A DNA stretch of 10,202 nt, from contig JAYVOC010000085.1 of NCBI GenBank assembly GCA_043758125.1, forward strand, positions 1-10,202. The letters run 5' to 3'. Positions 1 to 7,101 of this stretch are shown here, in pieces. The position numbers and the translations under genes are program-made. The notes under the pieces are model-generated. The model made no database searches. It was not told the origin of the DNA and saw nothing but the letters and a program-made list of their open reading frames with translations. The stretch's first letter is position 1. Every line of letters begins with the position of its first letter. The DNA comes from JANXSD01 sp043758125 (lineage in GTDB: Bacteria; Bacteroidota; Bacteroidia; AKYH767-A; OLB10).

Positions 1-73
1 AAGGTAATCTTTATAAATCATTTCATTCAATTCATTATTGATTTGGAATAGTGCAGAATATAGCTATTTTCCG

Positions 74-81
74 TACCTTTG
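74..81 (+). promoter_or_regulatory. Bacteroidota -7 promoter element for the GT5-like gene
   Basis: The octamer TACCTTTG matches the Bacteroidota primary sigma factor -7 consensus TAnnTTTG exactly. It lies 30 bp upstream of the ATG at 112, which implies a start of transcription near 87-90 and a short leader of about 22-25 nt. A TTTG at 42-45 is the only nearby -33-like sequence, but its 28-bp spacing is too long, so the -33 element is unconvincing. The wider sequence at 66-81 closely resembles the one at 997-1013 in front of the next gene. Confidence 0.6.
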
Positions 82-111
82 TATTCGCAAATTCGTTAAT
101 TGAAAAAATTT

Positions 112-939
112 ATGAGAAAAGCACGTATCCTTTTTGTGTCGAGTGAGATTCATCCATATCTAGAAATGGACGAACAAAGTAAAATAGCACGTTTTCTGCC
201 TCAGGGCATCCAAGAGCGTGGAAAAGAGATTCGAACTTTTATGCCGAAATTCGGTTGTATTAACGAGCGTCGCAATCAATTGCATGAGGTAATTCGCCTC
301 TCAGGAATGAATCTTATCATTGACGATACAGATCATCCGTTGATCATTAAGGTTGCTTCAATTCAAGCAGCAAGGATGCAAGTTTACTTCATCGATAATG
401 AGGAATATTTTCAACGTAAACAGACTTTCCGCGATGCTGAAAATGTATTCTTTCCCGACAATGATGATCGTTCAATATTCTTTTGCCGTGGCGTTTTAGA
501 AACCGTGAAAAAACTTGGATGGGCACCTGATATCATTCATTGTCATGGTTGGTTGACAGCACTTTTGCCACTTTTTATCAAAACTAGTTACAAAGACGAT
601 CCAATGTTTCATAATAGCAAAGTGGTTTATTCACTTTATAATGATTCTTTTGAAGAGTCGTTTAGCGAAAATTTTGGCAAAAAAACATTGATGGAAGGCC
701 TTGTTGCTAACGATGTGAAAGAGCTAAAAGAACATAATTATGTTGGTCTAACGAAGTTGGCTATGCAATGGTCGGATGGAGTGATTCAAGGATCAGAAAC
801 TATTCATCCTAAAGTTGAAGAAGCATTCAAGAGTTTATCAAAGCCATCATTACAATATCAAGCTCCTGATGATTATGTTTCAGCGTACGATAATTTCTAT
901 GATGAAGCGCTGTTGGAAGACGTTGTTTTAGCAGATTAA
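112..939 (+). CDS. Short glycogen/starch synthase-like protein (GT5 N-terminal domain only)
   Basis: This 275-residue protein corresponds to the N-terminal Rossmann domain of GT5 glycogen/starch synthases. The β1 strand (ILFVSSEIHPY, 6-16) and the PDIIHCHGW segment (139-147) match the family's 'EvaPf' and 'PDvvHaHdW' blocks. The C-terminal GT1/GT4-like half, which makes full-length synthases about 470-500 residues, is absent. The ADP-glucose-binding KxGG loop after the first strand is replaced by MDEQSK (19-24). Single-domain proteins of about 270-280 residues like this are known in Bacteroidota, so the length looks native rather than truncated. I infer that it is not an active glycogen synthase; a binding, regulatory or partner-dependent role is possible. 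I chose the ATG at 112 because an upstream TTG at 100 adds only four residues and sits closer to the predicted transcription start. The acidic tail ends in LLEDVVLAD. It precedes the DUF4270 and glmS genes on the same strand. Confidence 0.8.
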   Translation: MRKARILFVSSEIHPYLEMDEQSKIARFLPQGIQERGKEIRTFMPKFGCINERRNQLHEVIRLSGMNLIIDDTDHPLIIKVASIQAARMQVYFIDNEEYFQRKQTFRDAENVFFPDNDDRSIFFCRGVLETVKKLGWAPDIIHCHGWLTALLPLFIKTSYKDDPMFHNSKVVYSLYNDSFEESFSENFGKKTLMEGLVANDVKELKEHNYVGLTKLAMQWSDGVIQGSETIHPKVEEAFKSLSKPSLQYQAPDDYVSAYDNFYDEALLEDVVLAD

Positions 940-1005
940 TCATCATACAAACGGTATTCGAAATTTATTAGCGTTTACGATGGCTATTTGCGGGAAATTT
1001 TCCTG

Positions 1006-1013
1006 TACTTTCG
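1006..1013 (+). promoter_or_regulatory. -7-like promoter element immediately before the DUF4270 gene
   Basis: TACTTTCG matches TAnnTTTG at all but one position. It ends only 4 bp before the ATG at 1018, so transcription from it would begin at or very near the start codon and give an almost leaderless mRNA. A TTTG at 987-990 is a possible -33 element, but the 15-bp spacer is short. It may provide extra transcription of DUF4270 and glmS on top of read-through from the upstream gene. Confidence 0.4.
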
Positions 1014-1017
1014 CAAA

Positions 1018-2349
1018 ATGTTTCGTTTAAAAAACCCTTTAATGGTACTATTTGGATTCATCCTGATAGTAGCAGTATCTTCTTGTTCCGATCCTGATAA
1101 TATTGGTCTAGACTTACAACCAACTTCTGAAATTCCACTTGTTGGAATACAAGACACTTTTAATATTCAGGCGTATACTAGACCAGAGGATTCTTTGCTG
1201 ATGTACGGCACCTATAAAAACAGTTTAGAGGTTCCCACCTTATTTTTAGGGCATTTGGAAGATCAACCATATATAGGAGGTTCTTCTGGAGGTTTTGTAT
1301 CTCAAATAAGAGTTGGGAATACCATCAATACTGGGGGGACGAGTGCTTTTGGAGGCGTTACCTCACCCGATTCAACAATTTTAAGCTTCGCCTACAAAGG
1401 TTTTGTTGGAGATACTTCAACTGCGACGCACCATATTTACGTTTATGAGTTATTAGAGGCAATTTCAACAGATAGTCTTTATTATTCTGGCCGAAATTAT
1501 TCGCATATTCTTCAACCGATTGGTGAGCTTGCTAATTTCCATCCTAACTTTAAAGATTCTTTAAATATTGGCGGGGTAAACGTTGCACCTCAACTTCGTA
1601 TTCCCCTTTCTCAATCATTTGGTGATCGTATCATGACTGAAGAAATAACGAACCCATCAAATTTGGATGCAGCAAACTTTAAAACGTACATGAAAGGAAT
1701 CGTGGTTTATGATAGTGTTAATGGTACTTCAGGTTGTATGATGACATTGGTATCGAACTCATCCATTAACAGAATGACGTTGTATTACAAAGTTGGGGGT
1801 AATCCAACAAAATATGAATTTATAATAGATGGAAATTGTGTTAGAAGTAGTTTCTTTCAGCACAACTATATTTCAGCATATCTCGATTCAAGTCAAGATG
1901 ATCCTATTGCTGTACAATCAATGGCTGGGTTGAAAACGAAAATAAAAATTGTTAATCTTGAAAAATTATATGCGCATGGAAAAGTATCCATTAATTCTGC
2001 GAAATTAACTTTCAAAGTAAAATCAGGAACTATTACTGCAGGAATTTTTGATCAGCATCCTAGTTTATTAATTCTTGGTAGTGATTCCTTAGGAAAAAAC
2101 ACTACCATAATTGATGAGTTTGAGCCTGCATCATATTATGGAGGAACATTTGACATCAATACCCAAACTTATACTTTTAATATTGCTAGATATTTGCAAC
2201 AAACATTAACAAAAGTGGTAGAACAGGGAAGAAAAGATTACGGACTTTATCTTGTTGCGAGCGGTAGTACTTCAAATGCTCAACGCACCATTTTAGATGG
2301 TGGATCTTCCATAAAATTAATAGTCACCTATACTAAAGTAAATCCATAA
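1018..2349 (+). CDS. DUF4270 family lipoprotein
   Basis: This is a 443-residue predicted lipoprotein of the DUF4270 family, found in Bacteroidota and of unknown biochemical function. The signal peptide runs from residue 1 to 22, with a basic start (FRLK), a hydrophobic core (MVLFGFILIVAV) and a lipobox ending SSC, so Cys23 would be lipidated. The acidic residues just after the cysteine (SDPD) resemble the lipoprotein export signals that send proteins to the cell surface in some Bacteroidota; surface exposure is therefore inferred. The N-terminal 'IGLDLQP' and 'DTFNIQAYT' segments and the C-terminal 'YTFNIARYLQ' followed by a β-rich end (IKLIVTYTK) are typical of the family. I chose the ATG at 1018 because it gives a clean signal peptide; the frame is open to a TTG at 988, but that overlaps the promoter-like element. 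It is 2 bp from glmS and almost certainly cotranscribed with it. Confidence 0.85.
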   Translation: MFRLKNPLMVLFGFILIVAVSSCSDPDNIGLDLQPTSEIPLVGIQDTFNIQAYTRPEDSLLMYGTYKNSLEVPTLFLGHLEDQPYIGGSSGGFVSQIRVGNTINTGGTSAFGGVTSPDSTILSFAYKGFVGDTSTATHHIYVYELLEAISTDSLYYSGRNYSHILQPIGELANFHPNFKDSLNIGGVNVAPQLRIPLSQSFGDRIMTEEITNPSNLDAANFKTYMKGIVVYDSVNGTSGCMMTLVSNSSINRMTLYYKVGGNPTKYEFIIDGNCVRSSFFQHNYISAYLDSSQDDPIAVQSMAGLKTKIKIVNLEKLYAHGKVSINSAKLTFKVKSGTITAGIFDQHPSLLILGSDSLGKNTTIIDEFEPASYYGGTFDINTQTYTFNIARYLQQTLTKVVEQGRKDYGLYLVASGSTSNAQRTILDGGSSIKLIVTYTKVNP

Positions 2350-2351
2350 CC

Positions 2352-4190
2352 ATGTGTGGAATTGTAGCATATATCGGTAAGCGCGATGCTTATCCAATCA
2401 TCATTAAAGGCCTTCAACGTTTAGAATACCGAGGCTATGATAGTGCAGGTGTTGCACTCATCCATAATGGAAATTTAAATGTTTATAAAAAGGCTGGAAA
2501 GGTATCTGACCTTGCTGAATATGTAAAAGGGAAAGATGTTAGTGCGAACATTGGCATGGGTCATACTCGTTGGGCAACTCACGGTGAACCAAACGATAGA
2601 AATGCGCATCCTCACTTTTCACAAAATCATCAATTTGCAATTATTCATAATGGGATCATAGAAAACTATGCAACCATTAAGCAAGAATTAATTAAAGAAG
2701 GACATACTTTTACGAGTGATACAGATACAGAAGTTCTTATTCATTTGATAGAAGAAATTTATAATAATGGAGAATTAGTTCTTGAAGAAGCAGTACGATT
2801 AGCGCTTGGCGAAGTTGTTGGTGCTTATGCAATCGTTATCCTTTCGAAAGAGGAACCCAATAAATTAATTGCTGCTAGAAAAGGTTCACCTATTGTTGTG
2901 GGTATTGGTAAGGATGAATATTTTGTTGCCTCCGATGCTACACCAATTATTGAATACACTAAAAATGTTGCTTATTTAAATGATGGCGAAGTGGCTGTTA
3001 TTGATAATGGCAAACTTACTGTTAAGACAATCGGTAACGAGATAAAAATTCCATACATTCAAGAGTTAGAAATGAAATTAGAAGCCTTAGAAAAAGGTGG
3101 ATACGAACATTTCATGCTGAAGGAAATTTATGAGCAACCACGTTCAATCGCTGATAGTATGCGTGGACGTTTTGATGCAAAAACTGGCACTTTAAAATTG
3201 GGTGGTATCCGTGAGTTCGAAAAGAAAATGACGAATGCAAAACGCATTATGATCGTAGCTTGTGGAACATCATGGCATGCAGGATTAGTTGCCGAATATT
3301 TAATTGAAGATCTTGCACGTATTCCCGTTGAAGTAGAATATGCATCAGAGTTTCGCTATCGCAATCCAATTATTTACGAAGATGATATTGTTATTGCGAT
3401 CTCACAAAGTGGAGAGACAGCAGATACACTTGCTGCAATTGAATTAGCAAAAAGTAAAGGAGCAACTATTTTTGGAATTTGTAATGTGGTAGGTTCGAGT
3501 ATTCCTCGTGCAACACATGCAGGTTCTTATACGCATGCTGGTCCGGAGATTGGTGTTGCTTCTACAAAAGCCTTTACAGCACAAGTATCCGTTTTAACAT
3601 TACTTGCTTTGCAGATGGCGCATAAGCGTGGAAGTATAACGGAGTCACGTTTTCGTCAGTTGTTAAATGAGTTGGATCAAATACCGAAAAAGGTAGAGAT
3701 TGCATTACAAGCGAATGATAAAATTCAAGAGATTGCAGAACGATTTAAAGACGTTCATCACTTCTTATATTTAGGAAGAGGATATGGATTTCCAGTAGCA
3801 TTAGAAGGCGCATTAAAGCTGAAAGAGATCTCTTACATTCATGCGGAAGGTTATCCTGCAGCGGAGATGAAACACGGACCAATCGCATTAATAGATGAAG
3901 AGATGCCTGTTGTTGTTATTGCAACCAAACAAGGTTCGTATGAAAAAGTAGTAAGTAATATTCAAGAAGTAAAAGCGCGTAAGGGAAAAATTATTGCTAT
4001 CGTTACTGAAGGTGATGAAGTAGTAAAAGCGATGGCTGATTACGTAATTGAAATTCCTGAAACGGATGAAATATTAGTTCCATTGGTGAGTGTAGTTCCA
4101 TTACAGTTATTAGCGTATCATATAGCAGTTATGCGTGGATGCAATGTTGATCAACCAAGAAACTTAGCGAAGAGTGTAACAGTGGAATAG
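2352..4190 (+). CDS. glmS: Glutamine-fructose-6-phosphate aminotransferase (isomerizing)
   Basis: GlmS converts fructose-6-phosphate and glutamine to glucosamine-6-phosphate and glutamate in the cytoplasm, the first step towards UDP-GlcNAc for peptidoglycan, lipid A and other glycans. The 612-residue length is standard. The N-terminal class II glutaminase domain starts MCGIVAYIG, with Cys2 as the nucleophile once Met is removed, and carries RLEYRGYDSAG (23-33), HTRWATHGEP (71-80) and NGIIENY (100-106). The first SIS domain has CGTSWHAG (304-311), SQSGETADT (351-359) and STKAFTAQ (404-411). The second has the sugar-site segment with Glu492 in KLKEISYIHAEGY, His508 in MKHGP, and Lys607 in the invariant C-terminal tail DQPRNLAKSVTVE; these correspond to E. 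coli Glu488, His504 and Lys603. All key residues are present. It is the last gene of the left-hand block, 2 bp after DUF4270 and followed by a strong terminator. I see no glmS ribozyme, and the 2-bp spacing leaves no room for one. Confidence 0.98.
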   Translation: MCGIVAYIGKRDAYPIIIKGLQRLEYRGYDSAGVALIHNGNLNVYKKAGKVSDLAEYVKGKDVSANIGMGHTRWATHGEPNDRNAHPHFSQNHQFAIIHNGIIENYATIKQELIKEGHTFTSDTDTEVLIHLIEEIYNNGELVLEEAVRLALGEVVGAYAIVILSKEEPNKLIAARKGSPIVVGIGKDEYFVASDATPIIEYTKNVAYLNDGEVAVIDNGKLTVKTIGNEIKIPYIQELEMKLEALEKGGYEHFMLKEIYEQPRSIADSMRGRFDAKTGTLKLGGIREFEKKMTNAKRIMIVACGTSWHAGLVAEYLIEDLARIPVEVEYASEFRYRNPIIYEDDIVIAISQSGETADTLAAIELAKSKGATIFGICNVVGSSIPRATHAGSYTHAGPEIGVASTKAFTAQVSVLTLLALQMAHKRGSITESRFRQLLNELDQIPKKVEIALQANDKIQEIAERFKDVHHFLYLGRGYGFPVALEGALKLKEISYIHAEGYPAAEMKHGPIALIDEEMPVVVIATKQGSYEKVVSNIQEVKARKGKIIAIVTEGDEVVKAMADYVIEIPETDEILVPLVSVVPLQLLAYHIAVMRGCNVDQPRNLAKSVTVE

Positions 4191-4202
4191 AATGCAGAAT
4201 TA

Positions 4203-4213
4203 CCCCAAAGGGG
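4203..4213 (+). other. Small GC-rich hairpin between glmS and its terminator
   Basis: CCCC (4203-4206), loop AAA, GGGG (4210-4213) forms a short 4-bp GC stem 12 bp after the glmS stop codon. It is flanked by near-identical direct repeats TGCAGAATT (4193-4201) and TGCAAAATT (4222-4230). It has no T-run, so it is not itself a terminator. It may stabilise the 3' end of the transcript, or may be chance. Confidence 0.3.
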
Positions 4214-4225
4214 CCACTATGTGCA

Positions 4226-4276
4226 AAATTAAAAAGGGCGAGCGATTCAATTTGAATCGCTCGCCCTTTTTAATTT
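4226..4276. terminator. Bidirectional intrinsic terminator downstream of glmS
   Basis: Two 25-nt arms (4226-4250 and 4252-4276) are perfect reverse complements around a single central T, so the hairpin has an effective 3-nt loop. The GC-rich core AGGGCGAGCG lies in the left arm. The AT-rich outer part places a T-run (CCCTTTTTAATTT) at the 3' side on both strands. It starts 36 bp after the glmS stop and would also stop transcription arriving on the - strand from the kinase gene at 4542-5429. Confidence 0.9.
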
Positions 4277-4541
4277 GAGATATGTTTAGTTTAATGTAGT
4301 AAGAATTTTTTAAATGCTATTCTTTTCCTAACAGCAAATTTCAACAAATATATTTGGGACGATAATTTTTTTAAGGAAATTATTTCGCCATTGAAATTCT
4401 ATCATGAATATTTTTCCTATTAGGTTATAGATTGGATACGATTATTATCGATTGGAAAGTGCTGATGTGGAGGATTTCTTCAATTAGATTTTGAATGTAT
4501 TTTAAAAAATATTTCCTGGTAGCTGATAATAACACAAATAT
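4277..4541. other. AT-rich gap between the glmS terminator and the kinase gene
   Basis: There is no convincing gene in these 265 bp. On the - strand, 4398 down to 4291 is an open stretch of 35 codons ending in TAA. It has no start codon and is preceded directly by an in-frame TAG. It reads as a basic, hydrophobic tail (for example LKKLSSQIYLLKFAVRKR, then IAFKKFLLH) and could be the 3' remnant of a lost gene oriented like the kinase gene, or it could be chance in AT-rich sequence. I see no strong hairpin serving the kinase gene; only a weak CGAT-TATT-ATCG stem lies near 4439-4450. Confidence 0.4.
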
Positions 4542-5429
4542 TTAATTTGCATCACCTTTAATTTTTTCAAGAAAATAATCAATCACAGAATAATTCATCC
4601 ACATCAAATTATCTTCGCTAGGGTCATAATACTTAAAATTCAGACCAATTCTATTTAAGAAATAAAGAACAATCACTTCAACTTTATCCAATTTTATTAA
4701 ATCGACAAACGGCTTATATTTTTCGCTTTCATATTGCTTTTCATAGAAGCTTGCTAATTGATCTCGCCAACCTGATTTCTTTCCCAACAACTCTATTTCT
4801 ATCATATAATTAAATACATCCAAGTCTTGTATTCCCTTCTCATTTGCGCAGTCAAAATCAATTAATTTATAATTCCCATCATCATCTTTCATTATATTTT
4901 TTAAATACAAATCACCATGACAAATTCCAATTGACAATTTTTTATTAAGCACCTTCTGTACCCATCTTTCAAGGGTATTTATTTTATCTATATTAACGAT
5001 AGTCTTTAGAAAAACCAAAGCAGACTTAATGTTTGATTGATTTTCTATAGTTGTTGAATTTACTTCAGCGTATTTATTTAGAATAGAATTTACATAAATC
5101 AAGGCAGTAGTATATTCTTCTTCATTTAGCGAATTCAAAATTTCCATTTTCAAATATGGACGCTTATCAGTATTAAAAATTAAATTCGGAAGGATATTTT
5201 CTTGTGCTAAATGCCTTTTTAGCATTAAATAATTGGTGTATTCTTCACTAATAGTATTTTTACTATGTAATGCTACTTTATAGAAATAATTATTTGCTGT
5301 AATACAAGCCGAATTAAAAGATATATAATTGCTTGAATAAATAAATATATTTTTATTGTCAATAATTGCTGCGATTTTTAATTTTATTTTTATTTTTACT
5401 ATAAAAGGTTTTATCCTTTCATTATACAT
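4542..5429 (-). CDS. APH/choline-kinase-like phosphotransferase
   Basis: This 295-residue protein has the protein-kinase-like fold motifs of the aminoglycoside phosphotransferase (APH) superfamily. Numbered from the ATG at 5429, Lys51 in YFYKVAL fits the ATP-binding lysine of the N-lobe, followed by the nearby glutamates of SEEY (61-64). HGDLYLKN (171-178) is the catalytic loop, with the base Asp173 and the metal-binding Asn178. DFD (191-193) is the second metal site. The superfamily phosphorylates small molecules such as sugars, choline, hydroxy-amino acids and antibiotics. The neighbours (GT4, GH5, sulfotransferase) suggest a sugar or glycan building block rather than a drug as substrate, but this is inference. 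The frame is open to a TTG at 5459; I prefer the internal ATG. Base composition is very AT-rich: the 60 bp at 5041-5100 have about 22% GC, against about 38% at 3301-3360 in glmS. It is separated by about 417 bp from the next gene upstream, so it probably has its own promoter. Confidence 0.75.
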   Translation of the reverse strand: MYNERIKPFIVKIKIKLKIAAIIDNKNIFIYSSNYISFNSACITANNYFYKVALHSKNTISEEYTNYLMLKRHLAQENILPNLIFNTDKRPYLKMEILNSLNEEEYTTALIYVNSILNKYAEVNSTTIENQSNIKSALVFLKTIVNIDKINTLERWVQKVLNKKLSIGICHGDLYLKNIMKDDDGNYKLIDFDCANEKGIQDLDVFNYMIEIELLGKKSGWRDQLASFYEKQYESEKYKPFVDLIKLDKVEVIVLYFLNRIGLNFKYYDPSEDNLMWMNYSVIDYFLEKIKGDAN

Positions 5430-5846
5430 GGAAAATATTGTTTTATTATGATTTTGCAATTGCTCGGTATTTTTTCAATTAATCATTACGAATCGTTTCC
5501 TACGTTATTTTATTATAACTATTGTTTCTTTAATTTCAAACCAGAGTTACTTACCAACTAAAAATAGCGAAACTACTTAGCTCCCAAGATAGTAATATTC
5601 CAGAAGATTAAATTATAAATTTTGGAATAAAATTACAATTTCAATGAGTGCTCTTTTGCTTTAGAAGTGCATGTGTTTTCAAAATAAAATTAATCTAAAT
5701 CAATGATCAAAATTGTTCATTTTATGATTTTTTGATTAATTTTTGGGAGCCACTTTTTAATTCGACGCTCTTTCAAACCTAAAAATTTTTCCATAAAATA
5801 GGGATTAATCTATTTTCTTTAGGATACATTTCTGAGGAAGGATGGG
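5430..5846. other. Long AT-rich intergenic region with a small basic open frame
   Basis: There is no established gene in 417 bp. On the - strand an ATG at 5794 opens a 25-codon frame ending with TGA at 5717-5719. The peptide is strongly basic and begins MEKFLGLKERRIKKW; it may be a tiny gene, the leftover of a larger one, or chance. A weak promoter-like TAACTCTG occurs on the - strand at 5549-5542, about 110 bp before the kinase ATG, with one mismatch to TAnnTTTG. An 8-bp inverted pair GCTCCCAA (5580-5587) and TTGGGAGC (5743-5750) is present but unexplained. GC is low throughout, about 22% in 5581-5640. Confidence 0.45.
5795..5816 (-). terminator. Weak AT-rich hairpin after the GT4 gene
   Basis: AAAATAG (5795-5801) and CTATTTT (5810-5816) can form a 7-bp stem with an 8-nt loop, starting about 30 bp past the GT4 stop codon on the - strand. 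On that strand the 3' arm ends in CTATTTTATGG, so the T-run is short and broken. It could be a poor terminator, or mere AT-rich self-complementarity. Confidence 0.25.
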
Positions 5847-7004
5847 TTACTTTAAAATAGTTGCCATTTGCCTGCCAATCTCTTGGTAGCTGAAGCGATT
5901 TTTAATATCTAAAAAAGCTTGATTTTTTAGTTGGGTTGCATCAACTTTTCCTGAAACTAAATCATCAATTTGTTGAGCAAGATTAGCTGCATTTTCTGAT
6001 TTGAAAAGTAATCCATTAACTTGATGAGCTATGATATCGCGATTTGGACCAAGATCAGATGCTATTACAGGAAGAGGAAAACTCATTGCCATCAATAAAA
6101 CTCCTGATTGATAGATCACACGATAAGGAAGCACAATGCATGTAGAAATAGCAAATAAAACATCACGTTCTTCATCCGTTATATGGCGAATAATTGAAAT
6201 TACCTTATTAGCGCTTTTTATATTTACAATTTGCTTATAATATTTTTCCCAATTTTCATTTCGTAGTTTACCTGCAATAACTAAGTGCACTTCTGTTTTA
6301 CAAAGTGGAAATGCATTAATTAAAATATCCAGCCCTTTTACTTTTTTTATTTGCCCGAAAAATAAAATAATTGGTTTATTGGATTTTACTAAATCACCTA
6401 ATCGAGAGTCTAAATTATTTAAAACAAGTGTATTATTTTTTAATGCTTCCAATAAGGAAATATTGGAATGGTATTTTTCAAATAACGAAGTAAAGTTTAC
6501 ATGAGGAACAACGCTAATAGTATTTGCGGCAGATGCAGAAATTGTTTTTGATAGTTGATCCTTACTAAATTGATTATGAACAACTCGTTTATCTGGTAAA
6601 ACACCAATTACAGTTTTACGAATAATTGGTATTGAAAGAGTATCTAAACTTTCAATATCATGAACGATAGCAACCAACTTGAAACCCATCAATTTCACGA
6701 GCGAAAAGGTAAACAAATCAAATAGTCCTGCGCGAAAAACATGCAACAAAATCCAATCTACTTTATTTTTTTTCGCATCTACTAATGCTTTATAGAATCC
6801 AGTAAAATTACTTGTGATAGCAGATAATTTTCCTACATCAATATTGAAAAACAATTTTCTATAATGTATGGAAGCAGTAGTATTTTCAAAGTTTGAATAA
6901 AGAAATACTTCACAATTATTTTCCGACAATCCCAATGAAAGTAACAAGTCGTAATAATCCATTCCAGCTTTCGCACCTACTGGATCAATGATACCTACTT
7001 TCAT
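5847..7004 (-). CDS. GT4-family glycosyltransferase
   Basis: This is a cytoplasmic or membrane-associated GT-B fold retaining glycosyltransferase of 385 residues, a normal length for GT4. The N-terminal acceptor domain begins MKVGIIDPVGAKAGMDYYD. The donor half contains FFGQIKKVKGLDILI (215-229), a typical first strand and helix of the C-terminal Rossmann domain. It is followed by LPYRVIYQSG (292-301), ASDLG (315-319) and VNGLLF (329-334). In this subgroup the usual E-x7-E glutamates around 290-310 are not both present: YQSG and then MAMSFPLP occupy the region, a variant seen in other GT4 enzymes with a 'PYR.iyQSGv' motif. Donor and acceptor cannot be read from sequence. The ATG at 7004 gives a clean first β-strand with no other plausible start. 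It lies 97 bp downstream of the GH5 gene on the same strand and may be cotranscribed with it; I see no exact TAnnTTTG in the space between. Confidence 0.9.
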   Translation of the reverse strand: MKVGIIDPVGAKAGMDYYDLLLSLGLSENNCEVFLYSNFENTTASIHYRKLFFNIDVGKLSAITSNFTGFYKALVDAKKNKVDWILLHVFRAGLFDLFTFSLVKLMGFKLVAIVHDIESLDTLSIPIIRKTVIGVLPDKRVVHNQFSKDQLSKTISASAANTISVVPHVNFTSLFEKYHSNISLLEALKNNTLVLNNLDSRLGDLVKSNKPIILFFGQIKKVKGLDILINAFPLCKTEVHLVIAGKLRNENWEKYYKQIVNIKSANKVISIIRHITDEERDVLFAISTCIVLPYRVIYQSGVLLMAMSFPLPVIASDLGPNRDIIAHQVNGLLFKSENAANLAQQIDDLVSGKVDATQLKNQAFLDIKNRFSYQEIGRQMATILK

Positions 7005-7101
7005 AATGCGTGAAATTCAATAATCACATCCATAAAAGTGATATGCATAATTTGACTTTTAATTCAATAATGAAATGAAACATTATGATTATTAAATAAA
7101 G

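Noticed and set aside
100..111. TTG start extending the GT5-like protein by four residues
   Set aside because: The ATG at 112 fits the family N-terminus and the predicted promoter; the TTG adds only Met-Lys-Lys-Phe.
112..939. Functional glycogen synthase (glgA)
   Set aside because: The KxGG loop and the entire C-terminal catalytic domain are missing.
988..1017. TTG start for the DUF4270 protein
   Set aside because: It would put ten extra residues before a clean lipoprotein signal peptide and overlaps the -7-like element at 1006-1013.
2350..2351. glmS ribozyme or leader upstream of glmS
   Set aside because: There are only 2 bp between the DUF4270 stop and the glmS start, so no room for a structured leader outside coding sequence.
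4542..5429. Aminoglycoside resistance gene
   Set aside because: Only the superfamily motifs are shared; the neighbours are glycan genes and no resistance-specific signature is visible.
5580..5750. GCTCCCAA/TTGGGAGC inverted pair as insertion-sequence ends
   Set aside because: Only 8 bp match, no target-site duplication is seen, and the 155 bp between them do not encode a transposase.
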